A stretch of DNA of 64,000 bases from Rhynchopus sp. YZ270_cl-10 (GCA_964035575.1 OZ037833.1:1984001-2048000); one strand, 5' to 3'; counted from the stretch's first letter, positions 1 through 10,890 are shown. Translations and numbers: made by a program. The notes: generated by a model from the sequence alone, not told the origin.

Positions 1-3000
1 TCCTTGATATCAAGGCACGTATGCAGGCAGAATGCCACCACACCTAGCAAGATGAGCATCCCTATGGCATAGGACTGCTTCCACAGAACAGGGTTCCGGA
101 TAAGCCCTGTGAAGCTCAGGATGGACGCGACTATGAACAATGCACACACACAAATGCCCGCAACACAGGACAACTCCCCGTAGCTTGAAAAACTTTGAAG
201 CTCCCTCCCTTCTGTGATATCGTGGCCAAACTTCTTCATTGCCGCCTGAAACTTCCTCGTCAGTTCCCCATTCACAAGCTCTTGTATGAGCACCTCTTTA
301 TCGTGGTGGCTCATGGAAAGGTCGTCATGCGTGCTCGACAGCTTGGCCAGGGTGGGGTGCAGCAATGCATCAATGGTGTTTGGGTTCCTCCACTCCAATC
401 CGTTGAGGACATGCTGCAGAGTGATGGCGGTGCCGTGCACGGACGCTGCAATGCGCAGGGCCACTGCCTCGTACCTGCTTATCTCATCCGAAAGGTCGAT
501 CAGGTCCTGAAAGCTTGCCACCACAAAGCTTTCCGCCCCTAGCTCCAAGATGTCGTGCTTCAAGCCGGTCATGTCCATGTGGACAGTGTGGTTGCTGTAG
601 TGCACCAAATAGAGCGGGTTCGCTGTCTGCACGAAGGAAAGCACTTCCTTCCGTGTGTCGCGGTGTCGGTCGGCACACTCGCTCAATATTTTGAATGCCC
701 TGATTTCGCGGATCTGCGGCTTCCATGTCGTGTCCACAAACACGAAGAACATGCCCGACAGGCCCACCAACACAAACGCACAAAATACGAGGATACCAGA
801 GTTGACGGCAGAAGGCATGTCGATCTCAAGTTCAACCTCCTTCTCGATGCTGTACTGCTCGGCATCGCTGTTCATGAGCTCAACACCCTCCTGCTCTAAT
901 ACGTCTTCGGAGCTGTCCGAATCAGACTCGCTCTTCTTTGAGGAGACTTGGCTGTTTTGTTCGGTGTATTTGTCGCTCTTTTGGTCGAGAAGGTGCAGCT
1001 TGCCTTTTGTCATGCGGTTCAATTCGTTAAGCTCCGGCTTCGGGATGAGAGTAAAGAGATTCAGTGCCTCCAGCTTTGCCTGGTCAATCTCTTCGAAGCT
1101 TGTGACAAGCAGCACGTACACCAGCAGAATGATGAGAAGCCCCACGGAGTACACGAAGGTTGTCGTCAAGATGGTTGTTCTGAAGTACTCTTCAGACTCC
1201 TCAAGACGGAGGGAGAGTGAGTGGTCGTACATCTCCACCAGGGCGGACCCTGCGTTCTCCTCAACCCATTTGTAAGCGAGCAGCTGTATGCCGGACCCGT
1301 TCGTGCCTAGCGTGCGCATCACGGCGGCAAACTCGTAGCCCAGGTTAAAGAGCCCAAAGCGCTCCACAGAGGACGTCCCGACGTTGAGAGGATGTGGCAT
1401 GAGTGCGCTTGCGGTCTTGTCTTCCATGTATGCGACGTGCGGCTTGTAGGTGCTCACTCCATCACCTAAACAAAGGTAGTCGTGGTGCGCCTCAAAGTCA
1501 GACACAATACTGTCCACAGCGCGCAGGCGGTCCTCAATACGCGTGTGGTCAAACGTCGTCGGCTCCAAGAACGAATCACGGAAAACAAAGTGAGAACACT
1601 CCGGGACCTGCGCACACGCCTGCAAAGAGTGGTACGCTGCCTGCTGGCTCAACGAACGTGCCGCACCAACAGAACGCATTCCCTTGATGATCGCGTCGCA
1701 CTCCTTAACATGTCTCATCTGGAACAAGGACTGCCCTGCCAAGAACAACAAAAACACAAAGACTGTCCCAACCACCGTGGTACGCAGTTTGCGCAGCTGT
1801 GTTTCGTGCAGAGAGTTCGAGAATGACGCTGTCTCCGACGTGGGCTGGAACTTTGTCGTCTTCTTGAAGTCTGCGTCCTGCCCGACATGGTCACGCAGGC
1901 TGGACGCGTTCTCTTCGTCGTTCATGACCTGCTCCAAGAAGAGGGCGTACGAAAGCAGCACGCTGTCGTCGGCAGTTGCGTCCAGCACCCTCCTGAACTG
2001 CTGATCCGCAAAATGTCTCTTCACTGTGATGGAGTTGGTCAGGACAGCAAGGTGGACGGTGTCGACTTGCGACGAGAGGAGCTTCCCCCAGAAGTTCGAC
2101 ATCTGGTTGAGCACCTCCCTGTGCAGCTTCTGTGCACCACGCCACACTTTGATGTGAGAGTTATCCTGCATCCCAATTTGCTCTTTGATCGTTTGCTTCA
2201 GTTTGTAGCACTGGAAACGCACTGAGATGGAGGTCTCCATCCTAGCGATGCCCTGCTCAAGGTGCATGTGGAGTGCGAAGTTGCGCGACTTCGTCTCCCT
2301 CGTGTGCCAACAGGTAAACGCAGCAAGCTGCATCCTCAGCAAACCCCCGTTAGGCTTCTTCACAAGGTATGTGTAAAATAGGTGGCATCCGTGTTCGATC
2401 ATCTTCGCGTTGGCTGGGCGTCCCGTCCAGTCTTGGTAGTACGTGCAGTACCGGCTGCAGAGTTCGAGGTCCGTCTCGAGCCAGATTCTTTCGATGTAGG
2501 GGATCAAGAACATTGACTCTTGCCGGATGTTTGCTTCGTTGCTTGATATGTCTGACGAGTGTCCGACTTCTTCAAAGATGTCTAGGGCCTGTGACCGCAA
2601 AGCCAGCTCCTGTGCAGGAAGGTACTTGACTGCAAGCGCAGCGGGAGGCAGGCCCTTGGGGTACACCTTAGGGGTGCGGGTGACGGAGCCGTTTTGGAAG
2701 TAGATCTGCCACAGCTCGTACAGCGACGATATGCGCCACTGCGCAAGCATCGACCCGCAGAGGTACGCAGGCACGCTCCCGCAGCTTGCGAGGAGGAAGT
2801 CGATCTCAGTGACCGTCATCGCCCCCTCCATGTTCCCGATGAAGCTTGTCAGTGCCACCCACGACGTACACAGGTAGATGCCCGAATGCATTTTGTTGTA
2901 AGAGTGTTGGAAGTACGGCAGATACATCGTGTGCATCAAACACATGCCAAGGCATACAATGCTTAGCGCAAGGTGAAACCACCTTCGGTTGTCATCTGAG

Positions 3001-3770
3001 TGCAATACATGGAAAAACACTAGAACAAACGACTGTGCGATCAGCTCATATTTATCGACAATCGAATGCGCGCGCGCGCAGGGGTGCTTTGAGAAGCAGT
3101 CTGCGTCGTAGATTGAGGTTCTAATGACATACGCAACGCACAACAGTATAGCAAACACGCCACATGCGAGCAGACGATGTATCAGCTGGAGGGGGTCGGC
3201 GCTGTCACATGCCTTGTTGAAGGCCCAGTACTTCCCTTCGCCACAAACAATAATTGCGAAGAGCGACGACGAGACAGGGATGAACCCACAGCCCACCAGT
3301 AGGAATAAGGCACCCCTCACAACCGAAAACTTGACCCCTGTATGCCCGGTTTGGAGCGCTGCAGTCCCGAGGAGCCGCATGGCAACCCATGCACAGAGCG
3401 TCACGATGGCAGCGCTGTAGATGCCGGCAATGGTGAGCGCACCGACGTAGCCAAGATTTGTACTGGCATCATCCCAGAGGGGGAGGTGGAATGCATAGAG
3501 GATATGCGAAATGGACATCATGATGCTGCCCCGTGGGCCGTGCGGGCTCACTGCAAAACCAAAAAGCTGCATTTTCTGGATGAATATTCCCAAATGCGAC
3601 AAAGATGCTGGGTACTGCTTATTCAAATCTAACAACAAAGGCACCAATGGTATCCGTGTCACAAAAGTCCCTGTGTTCAACACATGCGACCCCTCAGTAG
3701 CCTTTGACGACGCTGTCGAGGAAGCAACAGAGCCGGTCTGTGAGGTGACCTCCGAGTCATTCTTCCCCAT
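1..3770 (-). CDS. TmcB/TmcC-like multi-pass membrane protein (partial, C-terminus off left edge)
   Basis: One uninterrupted frame of 1256 codons runs from ATG at 3770 to the window edge, with no in-frame stop at the points checked. The N-terminus is short and polar (MGKNDSEVTSQTGS). About seven hydrophobic segments follow between residues 70 and 330. A soluble region then carries a run of aromatic and cysteine-rich helices near residues 420-460 (CSRYCTYYQDWTGRPANAKM). Further membrane segments lie near 662-685, 870-893, 990-1013, 1195-1225 and 1232-1252, with an acidic Ser/Asp linker near 930-960. A multi-pass N-terminus, helical repeat region and large loop domains between later membrane spans resemble the TmcB/TmcC family of protist membrane proteins, some of which carry PAS or cyclase domains further on. 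No cyclase or kinase motif is visible in the part present. Family assignment is by architecture and is moderate; the coding call is firm. It is the last gene, in transcription order, of the minus-strand series. Confidence 0.8.
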   Translation of the reverse strand, partial: MGKNDSEVTSQTGSVASSTASSKATEGSHVLNTGTFVTRIPLVPLLLDLNKQYPASLSHLGIFIQKMQLFGFAVSPHGPRGSIMMSISHILYAFHLPLWDDASTNLGYVGALTIAGIYSAAIVTLCAWVAMRLLGTAALQTGHTGVKFSVVRGALFLLVGCGFIPVSSSLFAIIVCGEGKYWAFNKACDSADPLQLIHRLLACGVFAILLCVAYVIRTSIYDADCFSKHPCARAHSIVDKYELIAQSFVLVFFHVLHSDDNRRWFHLALSIVCLGMCLMHTMYLPYFQHSYNKMHSGIYLCTSWVALTSFIGNMEGAMTVTEIDFLLASCGSVPAYLCGSMLAQWRISSLYELWQIYFQNGSVTRTPKVYPKGLPPAALAVKYLPAQELALRSQALDIFEEVGHSSDISSNEANIRQESMFLIPYIERIWLETDLELCSRYCTYYQDWTGRPANAKMIEHGCHLFYTYLVKKPNGGLLRMQLAAFTCWHTRETKSRNFALHMHLEQGIARMETSISVRFQCYKLKQTIKEQIGMQDNSHIKVWRGAQKLHREVLNQMSNFWGKLLSSQVDTVHLAVLTNSITVKRHFADQQFRRVLDATADDSVLLSYALFLEQVMNDEENASSLRDHVGQDADFKKTTKFQPTSETASFSNSLHETQLRKLRTTVVGTVFVFLLFLAGQSLFQMRHVKECDAIIKGMRSVGAARSLSQQAAYHSLQACAQVPECSHFVFRDSFLEPTTFDHTRIEDRLRAVDSIVSDFEAHHDYLCLGDGVSTYKPHVAYMEDKTASALMPHPLNVGTSSVERFGLFNLGYEFAAVMRTLGTNGSGIQLLAYKWVEENAGSALVEMYDHSLSLRLEESEEYFRTTILTTTFVYSVGLLIILLVYVLLVTSFEEIDQAKLEALNLFTLIPKPELNELNRMTKGKLHLLDQKSDKYTEQNSQVSSKKSESDSDSSEDVLEQEGVELMNSDAEQYSIEKEVELEIDMPSAVNSGILVFCAFVLVGLSGMFFVFVDTTWKPQIREIRAFKILSECADRHRDTRKEVLSFVQTANPLYLVHYSNHTVHMDMTGLKHDILELGAESFVVASFQDLIDLSDEISRYEAVALRIAASVHGTAITLQHVLNGLEWRNPNTIDALLHPTLAKLSSTHDDLSMSHHDKEVLIQELVNGELTRKFQAAMKKFGHDITEGRELQSFSSYGELSCVAGICVCALFIVASILSFTGLIRNPVLWKQSYAIGMLILLGVVAFCLHTCLDIK

Positions 3771-3819
3771 CTCCCCAAATCTTAAAAAAAAGGTGTCACC
3801 AACCTGAGGATGGGTGTAG

Positions 3820-3854
3820 AAAGGGGGGGGAGAGGGGAGAGGGAAGGAGAGAGG
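3820..3854 (-). promoter_or_regulatory. Pyrimidine-rich tract upstream of the TmcB-like gene
   Basis: On the minus strand this is an almost pure C/T block 50-85 nt upstream of the ATG at 3770. A second T-run ending in AAG lies 10 nt before the ATG. Comparable blocks precede several other genes here. It could be a core promoter, an initiator or a trans-splice acceptor tract. Confidence 0.35.
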
Positions 3855-4501
3855 TTATTGAGAAAAACATAAATGTCTTTTTTTTTTTTTTTTTGGCTTG
3901 GTGCTTTGAGGTAGGGAAGTGAGGGGGGTGGGGATGGGGGAAGAAAATGTTTTGTTATGCTTTTTTGTTTGGAATAAAAAAAAAAGACCCCCCAAAAAAA
4001 AATTGTAAGATGAATGTGCCACACACATCTAAAAAAATATGAGGGGGAAAAAAACTGTCTAGTTGGTAGGAATGCAAAAAAGACACCCCAAAAAAAAAAC
4101 ACGACACCCCCTCTCTGCCTTTTCTTATGAAAGTATTGTTCTTTGAAGACAAAAAAAAAAGGGGGGGTGTCAATGAATTTGCTAAAGGGTGAGGAAAGGG
4201 GAGATACTGTTAACACATTATGCGCCCCCAAAAAAAAAAACGCTTTGTTTTTTTTTCTTCGTTTTTTTTCTTCTTCCGCAGGTACAAGAAGTGGTGATTT
4301 GTCGAAGGGGCGGGGGTAGATACAATTCAATAATTCATATATTTCTTTCGTGTGTTGTGTGTGTGGGGAGGTATGGGAAATAAACTGTTCAACCTCAAGG
4401 TGGGGGGAAAAAGGGGGTACGTTCATCGATCCCTTGCTGCAAAAGAGTGTGTCTGGTATACCTAAATGTGTTCTGCGGCATTGGGTTGCAAAGAAAAGTA
4501 G
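3855..4501. other. AT-rich spacer, no gene
   Basis: Long A and T homopolymers alternate with G-rich patches. Open frames here consist of homopolymer codons (K, F, P, L) and show no domain. I see no RNA gene. Confidence 0.6.
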
Positions 4502-5690
4502 AGTTGAAATACCCCTCTCGTGAACAGTGTACCTTGGTATGACCTGGCTGTACCGGGGGGGTTAGGGGGCACAGCCCTTAAGGAAATCCTTAAGGACCCT
4601 CTGTAACGCTCGTGTTTTTTCAAGAATTTTTTGAAAAAAAGTCATAAAACCCGCCAAGGTGGGTCTACCTGGTCCCAAAGTGGCCTAAAATTCGTCGATT
4701 CTGCCCAATGAAACCCCAAACAACCAAAACTGGGCGTTTATTTTCGAAAAAAAATCACTTTTTTTCGAAAAAACGGCTCCGAAAATAGTAAGATTTTAGT
4801 AAGATTTCCTTTAGGAATGTAACGCTTTCAAAAAAATGGATCCGGGAGCACAGTTTTTCTTCTAAGGTGCCGAAAACCACCCCACGTCCCCTCCGGTGAG
4901 GTCCGGCAGTGGAAATATGTGGGTTTCGAAGCTTTTGGGCGTCCAGATTGGGGCCCGAGCGTGTATTTCAGTGGATGAGACAGAAAAGGGGGCAGTTTTT
5001 ACCTCGTTTTTTAGCCCTTTTCGTCACCCCAAAACCCAAAAATCGCCCACAACACGTCCATAGAAGGCACCAATACCCCCGGGGTTGATCTTAGATACCT
5101 TATGGGGGTTGAAAAATCGTATTTACAACCATTTTCTGGTCGATTTTGGTGCCCGGAGGTCCAAATAGAAGGTGTGTAACGCTTTGGTAACGCTTTCTCC
5201 TCCCCGGCTAAAATGTGGTTTTTGTGTATAAAAAAAATTCAATATTTTCAGCGAAGACATTGAAAAAACTGGACTTTTGGCCCCAAAACCCCCCGGAAAT
5301 CACTCTGTGCACACATCTGACTGGAAAAAACCACTTTTCCTCTTGTTTTGGACTATTTTAAATTTTTGAATTTTTTTATAAATCGCCCTGTATCAAATCC
5401 CCTCAGAAAAGGGGGGAAATTGGGTGAAAACGTGACAAAAAGTGTCAAAAAATCGGGGGGGAAAGTGCCTAAAAGCGCCAAAAAGGCATCAATAAGTAAG
5501 AAATAGTGTATTCTGGGGTGATTTTGTGTTTTCGGACATTTTTTTTACACTTTTTCATGATTTTTTGTTGAGCGTTACAGAAAAAAGGGCCTCGCCGCGC
5601 TCCCTAACCGGGGGGGTGGACACCCCAACCATGCAGTCCTACAATCCATTTCGTGGTTTACATCTAATAGAAAGAAAGCTTTTTAAGATG
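4502..5690 (+). repeat. HpC repeat copy split by a transposon
   Basis: The left part (4502-4561) carries the HpC hairpin and a GTACCTTGGTATGACC tail. The right part (5608-5690) resumes with TGGACACCCCAACCATGCAG and TTTACATCTAATA. The intact copy at 23845-23970 shows these two parts are normally continuous, so the repeat existed here before the element at 4562-5607 inserted. Confidence 0.75.
4562..5607. mobile_element. Non-autonomous DNA transposon, 1046 bp, TTAGGG/CCCTAA ends
   Basis: The element starts TTAGGGGGC and ends GCGCTCCCTAA. Perfect subterminal inverted copies CTGTAACGCTC (about 4599) and GAGCGTTACAG (about 5570) lie near the two ends. Extra TGTAACGCTTT motifs are scattered inside. 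It is flanked by the 9-bp direct duplication CCGGGGGGG (4553-4561 and 5608-5616) and interrupts an HpC copy. It has no transposase-like frame. A 9-bp duplication is typical of Mutator-like elements, but the superfamily is not proven. Confidence 0.8.
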
Positions 5691-5720
5691 AAACGTGTCT
5701 CTCGTGCACACACATCGTTA
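5682..5720 (+). repeat. HpB hairpin
   Basis: Reads TTAAGATGAAACGTG, loop TCTCTCGTG, then CACACACATCGTTA. AAGATG pairs imperfectly with CATCGTT and GTG with CAC. It directly follows the right half of the split HpC copy. Confidence 0.6.
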
Positions 5721-6311
5721 CCACTATTAATAAAGTGAAGTTGATTACTGTATTTCCGCAATAAGCATTCAATAAATTGATAGCATAGGAAGAAAAAAAA
5801 AAACGCTTCTAGGACGCAGGCACTTACTGTCGTGCAGCTTTCCAAGGTGGCTAACCATGTCCCCGCTCGAAGCGTTTCAAGGGTCAGCGCGCCTTTCAAA
5901 ACAGTCATCACACGATAAAACCCATGGGAGGAGGTTGTGGTGAAACGCACAACACCTCAACCTGTTTGGTGAGGAGTGGCTCTACAGCGCGGTTCGTCCC
6001 CAGAACCACAAAAGTGTGTTCAAAAAATTGCTTTGTTTCTATTTCCTCATGAGGTGACATAAAAACAACTCGCTGCACTGCAGGTACATAAAGGGTGAGG
6101 AAAAAGAGGGGGGAAAAATGACATTCACAAAATCCCTCAAACGGGCCATTTTTTTAATTTGCGGCAGTACTGCAACCTTTTTTTCGGGGCTAGAATATTT
6201 ACATGATGGCACTCATCAATGAAGAGTATGGCGAGAGATGGAGGGGAGCGGGGGAGAGAGGAGAGGCGTGATTAGAGCTTTCTGGTCGGTTCTGTGTTTT
6301 TTTTTTTTTTT
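5721..6311. other. Spacer with a diverged HpF fragment
   Basis: 5738-5850 holds pieces of HpF (GTGAAGTTGAT, then CGCTTCTAGGACGCAGGCAC) separated by about 60 nt of unrelated sequence. The rest is AT-rich with a purine-rich patch at 6236-6265. No gene is visible. Confidence 0.45.
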
Positions 6312-6375
6312 GATAAATTGTTGGAGTAGTGTAGTTGCCTCGGTTGTGTTGCCACAGTTGTGCAATCTCCACTGT
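6312..6375 (+). repeat. HpD hairpin, full-length copy
   Basis: Begins GATAAATTGTTGGAGTAGTG and ends GTGCAATCTCCACTGT. GGAG pairs with CTCC and TTGC with GCAA. It is nearly identical over 64 nt to copies at 20001 and 39396. A T-run precedes it, so read on the minus strand the unit ends in a poly(A)-like tail. Confidence 0.75.
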
Positions 6376-8334
6376 CAACTCTTTTGCTGCGATGCCACTT
6401 GATTTCGTACAAAAAACCTCTTGCCAAAGAGGCAGGAATGAAGGTTCTTACACTGGTCAAGGGGCGGTTGAAAATCTACTTTTTTTTTAAAAATTGTATC
6501 GACCACATTCACCTCTGTCAAAAAGACAGGTTTATGTACAAAGAAAGACACCCTCTGCAATCAATAAATTGATAGCACAGGAGGAGGGATCAATAAAAAA
6601 AATGTTCCCATCTTTCTTTACAAAAAGAATGATAGCTATTTGATGGCAGCTCCGACTGACATACGATGTCAGCCGAGGATGAAAGTAAAAGAAGAAAAAA
6701 AAAAATGAGAACCTGGAGGCAAGGAATAACGATGTACTTCATAAAAGTGTGGGCGAGATTGAGACAAAAAAAATAGAAAACCCTGTGTGACCCCTACTTC
6801 TTCCCACTCCCCTCACCCTTTAAAAAAAAATGTATTGAAGAAATAGTACTTTTCCTTCAATGGTTTCTACAACTTTTTGCACATAAATTTGTGCAGTGAA
6901 ATAAGTAGCGATGAAGTGGGAAAATTGAAGAATGGACAAAAAAAATCCCCCCCCTCACGGTGGCGAGAGAATAGTTAAAGTAATCACTGTAATCACAGCC
7001 AATTTAGGCCTCGTCCTACTGGGTACAGAAAGCCAGAACAATGTCCAGGGACCGACAGATCTCCGCTAACACGTAGTAAAGGAAAGATTTAAAAAAAAAA
7101 AAAGATGGCTTTTTTTTCTCGAAGTGGGGTGGGGGTGGATACTTGTTAGCGAGTGATCTGATCATTGGCTTTCTGGTTGCTCAACTTGTCACATTACTTG
7201 TGAGGTGGAAAAAAAAAAGGAAAAAGATCAAAACATATTCGTCAGAACAACTAAATCTTAGAGAGACAACGAGGCAAACTGTCTTATTTTTATTGTCGTC
7301 ATCCCTTCAAGGTAAAACCAGCCTTTTTGTTTTTCAAATAAAAAGAAGTCGTTTTATGCCTACACAAACCTTCTGCCAAGGTAATGTACAAACAATGTCA
7401 AAACAAACAAAAAAAAAATCTTTTTTGTGCGCTGCCAACCCCGCAAACTGCTGTGCTACCTCTGAGATTCACTTTTGAACAAAAAACAATAAACTTTTTT
7501 TTTCATCTAATTTCAATTCAGGAGAAACAGAAAAGCGTGAAAGGGAACCACATTACCCCCATGAAAAGAAAAGAAAGCTCGAAAGATGAATATACGCATA
7601 TTTCAAGATTTCTTCTCTTTTTTCTCTTCTCTTCAAAGAAAGGCCGTACATAATACATAATAGATGCTACTAGGACAAAAGATGGATTCTCCATCGTTTT
7701 TTAAATTGAACCATAACAATAATAATCATGGCAGATGAAACGTAAGCTTTTGCGTAGCTACCTTAAAGGAGGAAAAAGATAGCATCAGGAACACAATCAA
7801 GGCGAATACACAGAAAATGGGCAAAATACATTGTTTTTAAAAAACTGTGATTCACTTTCGGGGTAAGTTGAAGGGGGGGGGGGGAAAGGGGTGGGATAAT
7901 TTGAACGACACCCTTTTGTGGCATTGAAACAGTCAAAAAAAAAAAAGCGGTTTTCTCAGTTTTGTTGCATAAAGTGTGTAATATCCTGCGTTGATATTTT
8001 ACGCTCCCACTACCCAAGAGGAAACCTCTTTTAGGCCAAAAAGAAAAAAAAAGAGAAGGGGATAAAGAGGGGGGGGCCTTCGACAAAACAATCCTTGCAA
8101 ACATATCAGCGTACTATGAGAGAGAGAAGAGGGAGGGGACTAGGGAGCGAAGGGGGAGGACTGGCTAACTTTACACAGGTGTACGTACTGCATATTATTT
8201 TTTTTTTTTTTTTTTTTTTTTTGTCGGGAATATAAAAAGAACAACACAACACAAGAACCTCAGGGGGGGAGAGAGGAGAGAGGCATTATCAGAACATATT
8301 TTTTTTGATAAAGATTACAAAAGTATATTTGGTG
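6376..8334. other. Gene-free AT-rich spacer
   Basis: No coding frame with recognisable composition. 6652-6680 holds a small hairpin, CTGACATACGATGTCAG, that recurs at 33776-33806 (CTGACCCACGTACGATGTCAG with both arms kept). Many A/T runs and a G-run at 7873-7884. Confidence 0.5.
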
Positions 8335-8367
8335 GTAAGATGAACACTAAGCCGTGCTTAGTCACCT
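8335..8367 (+). repeat. HpA hairpin
   Basis: GTAAGATGAACA, then stem CTAAGC, loop CGT, GCTTAG, then TCACCT. The 6-bp stem is perfect. Confidence 0.7.
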
Positions 8368-8398
8368 AGACTAAAAATCCCCAAAAACAAACGAATTT

Positions 8399-8425
8399 TG
8401 AAAGATGAATGGGCCTCACGGATAA
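8399..8425 (+). repeat. HpB hairpin, partial
   Basis: GAAAGATGAATGGGCCTCACGG; the right arm is missing. It lies 4 nt upstream of an HpF copy. Confidence 0.5.
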
Positions 8426-8429
8426 AAAA

Positions 8430-8494
8430 GTGAAGTTGATAGTGCAAACGCCTCTGGGACGCAGGCACTGACACTCCGCGGGTTATCGAACCCC
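8430..8494 (+). repeat. HpF repeat
   Basis: Begins GTGAAGTTGATAGTGCAAACG, with GCCT...AGGC able to pair, and ends GCGGGTTATCGAACCCC, where GGGTT and AACCC form a 5-bp hairpin. The ending resembles a tRNA T-arm but the rest does not fold as a tRNA. Other copies are at 33928, 38123, 46673 and 52360. Confidence 0.7.
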
Positions 8495-9289
8495 ATAAAA
8501 AAAAAAAAAACAGACACCACAAATTCTCTCTTGGTGTGCGTGCCTTTTTTGGCGGAGACGTCAATTTTCAGAGACAAAAAAAGTAACTCCAGAAAAGAGA
8601 AGTTGAAAGGTGTACTGCCTGACCGGACACCGGTGAACGCAGACACCAGAAGGAAAAAAAAAAAATAAAGTAGAAGACCTCATGAGATGTAATGAACCTG
8701 GACTCTCGTGCTTAGTCACCTTAAATACAAATATACTCCCTTAATCCTCTGGGGCCTCTCCGTTCATTCAACCATTTTAGGGGCAGGGACAGAGCCAGCA
8801 ATTAATGAAAAAGTCATCGCATTTTTTGGCTCTGTTAAAAATAGGTTGCTTTTTCACGGTCAAGCCAAAGAGAAAAGGATCGCACAATACAAAACCAACA
8901 AAAACCAAAGAAAAAGGCAGCGGATTTAAGACAAAAAAAAGGACGCAATCAAGACAACAATCAAAATTTTTTTTTTGGAAAGTGAATTGTTCATCAAACG
9001 CACCTTAACTCTTTTTTCCGCGCATTTTTTTTCCCCAAAATAAAATGGTATCATCAATTGTATGAACGATTTTTTACAAATAAAATACAAAAAAAAAAAA
9101 AAAAACTTGAACCCCTCCCCCCCAAATCACTTTAAAACCGCAAACTTTTTCGCAGATATTAGAGCGTTGTTTTTTTTGTTTCTTTTGAACATGGGCAAAA
9201 AAGTACAACATAAATTCCATTTTTTTCATTCGTTCCTTACAACCCCACAAAACCCCCCCATCGTTTTTTTTAAATACAATTCACCCCTT
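8495..9289. other. Spacer downstream of the PDZ/Tudor gene, with one degenerate HpA
   Basis: 8684-8722 keeps the HpA right half (CTCTCGTGCTTAGTCACCTT). The remainder is A/T homopolymer-rich. 9010-9290 is the 3' flank of the gene ending at 9290. Confidence 0.45.
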
Positions 9290-10507
9290 TCAACGGAACC
9301 CAGGAGAGGTGGACCTTGCCCGACTCATCGACGTTGCTGCGGGTCTAACGTGCACTGCCATGACTCCGTTCGTTTCGGTGCTGTCCATCCAGTCAACATC
9401 ATACATGTTGGTTTGCGGGTGGTACGCCTTGATCACGCAGGGGGTCCATCTGTGGGGCGTTTATTGTTTTCCTAACATTCTCATTTTTCTACAACCCACA
9501 ATATTGTTTACATACTCTGTTCCTTCCCAGAGGACTTCTGCTTGCGAGTTGACGCCGAGGTGTGGTGCGACGGGGTCGTTGCGGGAGAAGCTTGAGTACG
9601 CACCGCTCTGCGACCCGTTGCCGTAGTAGTCGTCCTCTGCGAGGGGGCGGAGGAAGTCGCGGCTCACGCCTTCACTGACCTCACCGGTGTCGAAGCGCAC
9701 TGTGTAGGAGCCGTCGCGGTTGCGGTTGCTGATGACGGCCTGGTACCAGCCGTCCTCGTCGGGGCCGTAGAATACCTCAACTCTATCACCCTTGCGCAGT
9801 TCATGCCTTGGGGACATGGCAGTGCTGTTCGAGGGGCTCGGCATACCCTGCATCCTGATGGAATGCGCTGCCACACCCTCCGCCGCCTCGCCAGTGTCAA
9901 ACAGAACAGAGTACGTTCCGTCGTTCAGCAGCGCGGTCACCTCGGACGGATACCACACCCCACCACTCACACCGTCCTCCGCACCGTAGTACACATCAAC
10001 GCGGTCCCCAGGGCGGAACTTTGAGTTTGAGTATGAAGGTGTCGGGGAGACGCTTGGAAGGTCTCTCGCTCCGTTGTCTGGGGTGTTTTCGCGGTTGGAT
10101 GCATAAGGCTTGACTGCAGTGTTCGCCTTCATGCCCTTCGGAATGTCACCTGGCTTGGGAAGAACAACGTTGATGTTGGCGGTGGAGCACTCCTTCAAGA
10201 GGTCACCGATCTCCATGACGGTGTACACCGGGCGTCCGTTGATGCCCACAATGAGGTACCCGTTGTGGCTCTGGATGTCCTGTTCATGCGCCGGCAGGCC
10301 ACGCTGGGTATCACGGATTTCAATAACACCACGCTTCCACTGACGCAGGATAATTCCTGCAGGGCCTCCCATGGTCTTAACCAATCTGATGGTGGTGCTC
10401 TCCTGCAGACGGTCCTTCGGGTCCTGTTAAAAAAAGAATGTGGCAAATTGCAAAGTTAAATGGCATACCATGGGTTCGAAGGAACCAGGCGGCTTTCCCT
10501 GAGGCAT
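9290..10507 (-). CDS. PDZ-like domain protein with three Tudor-like repeats (3 exons)
   Basis: Exons are 10469-10507, 9516-10423 and 9290-9449, giving 368 residues and a TGA stop. Intron 1 (10424-10468, 45 nt) is GTATGC...AACAG. Intron 2 (9450-9515, 66 nt) is GTATGT...CACAG. The start ATG opens MPQGKPPGSFEPM. Residues about 27-100 look like a PDZ fold (GGPAGIILRQW, LIVGINGRPVY, near-terminal NINVVLP). Three repeats follow, two as FRPGDRVDVYYG...VLFDTGEAAEGV and LRKGDRVEVFYG...VRFDTGEVSEGV. The third begins SQAEVLWEGTE and is completed only after splicing (WTPCVIKAYHP...YDVDWMDSTE), which supports intron 2. Such barrels bind modified tails or other peptides in known families; the ligand here is unknown. 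A scaffold role is inference. Confidence 0.85.
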
Positions 10508-10760
10508 TGTGTTGTTGTTGTTGTTTTTTTGCTGGTGCTTCTTCTCAAGGTTTTGCGTTAAGGTGTGTGGAGTTAGGTGTGTTGTGTTGCTGTGGTGAGG
10601 AGAGGTTGGTGCAAAATGCCGGAAGGGGTTGATGGAGAAATGTAAAAATGAGAGGGGAATCTATAAATTGGAACTAACCGAACAACAGAAACCAGATGGC
10701 AACCAGAAAAACCATATTGAAAGAAAACACACACAAAAAAAAAAAGAGAAAAAAATCAGA

Positions 10761-10788
10761 TAAAGCCTCGCGATGCTTTTAGTCACCT
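10761..10788 (+). repeat. HpA hairpin
   Basis: TAAAGC, loop CTCGCGAT, GCTTTTA, then GTCACCTTT. The left flank is shortened. Confidence 0.55.
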
Positions 10789-10843
10789 TTAAAAATTTGC
10801 ATAAGGAGAGGCAAGACACATCTACCTTTTTTTAAAGAAAACC

Positions 10844-10880
10844 TGTAAGCTGCATTTGCCTCTCGTGCACACACATCATT
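10844..10880 (+). repeat. HpB hairpin
   Basis: GTAAGCTGCATTTGCCTCTCG followed by TGCACACACATCATT. The loop CCTCTCGTG is the one also seen in HpA and HpC. Confidence 0.6.
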
Positions 10881-10890
10881 AAAAGAAAAG

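Noticed and set aside
3782-4426. 214-codon minus-strand frame
   Set aside because: Composed of homopolymer-encoded F, K, P and S; no domain; lies in the 5' flank of the TmcB-like gene.
4562-4567. Telomere seed or interstitial telomere
   Set aside because: TTAGGG occurs once, as a transposon end; no tandem TTAGGG is present.
8430-8494. tRNA gene
   Set aside because: T-arm-like end but the anticodon loop would be nine bases, and no acceptor stem forms. Treated as repeat HpF.
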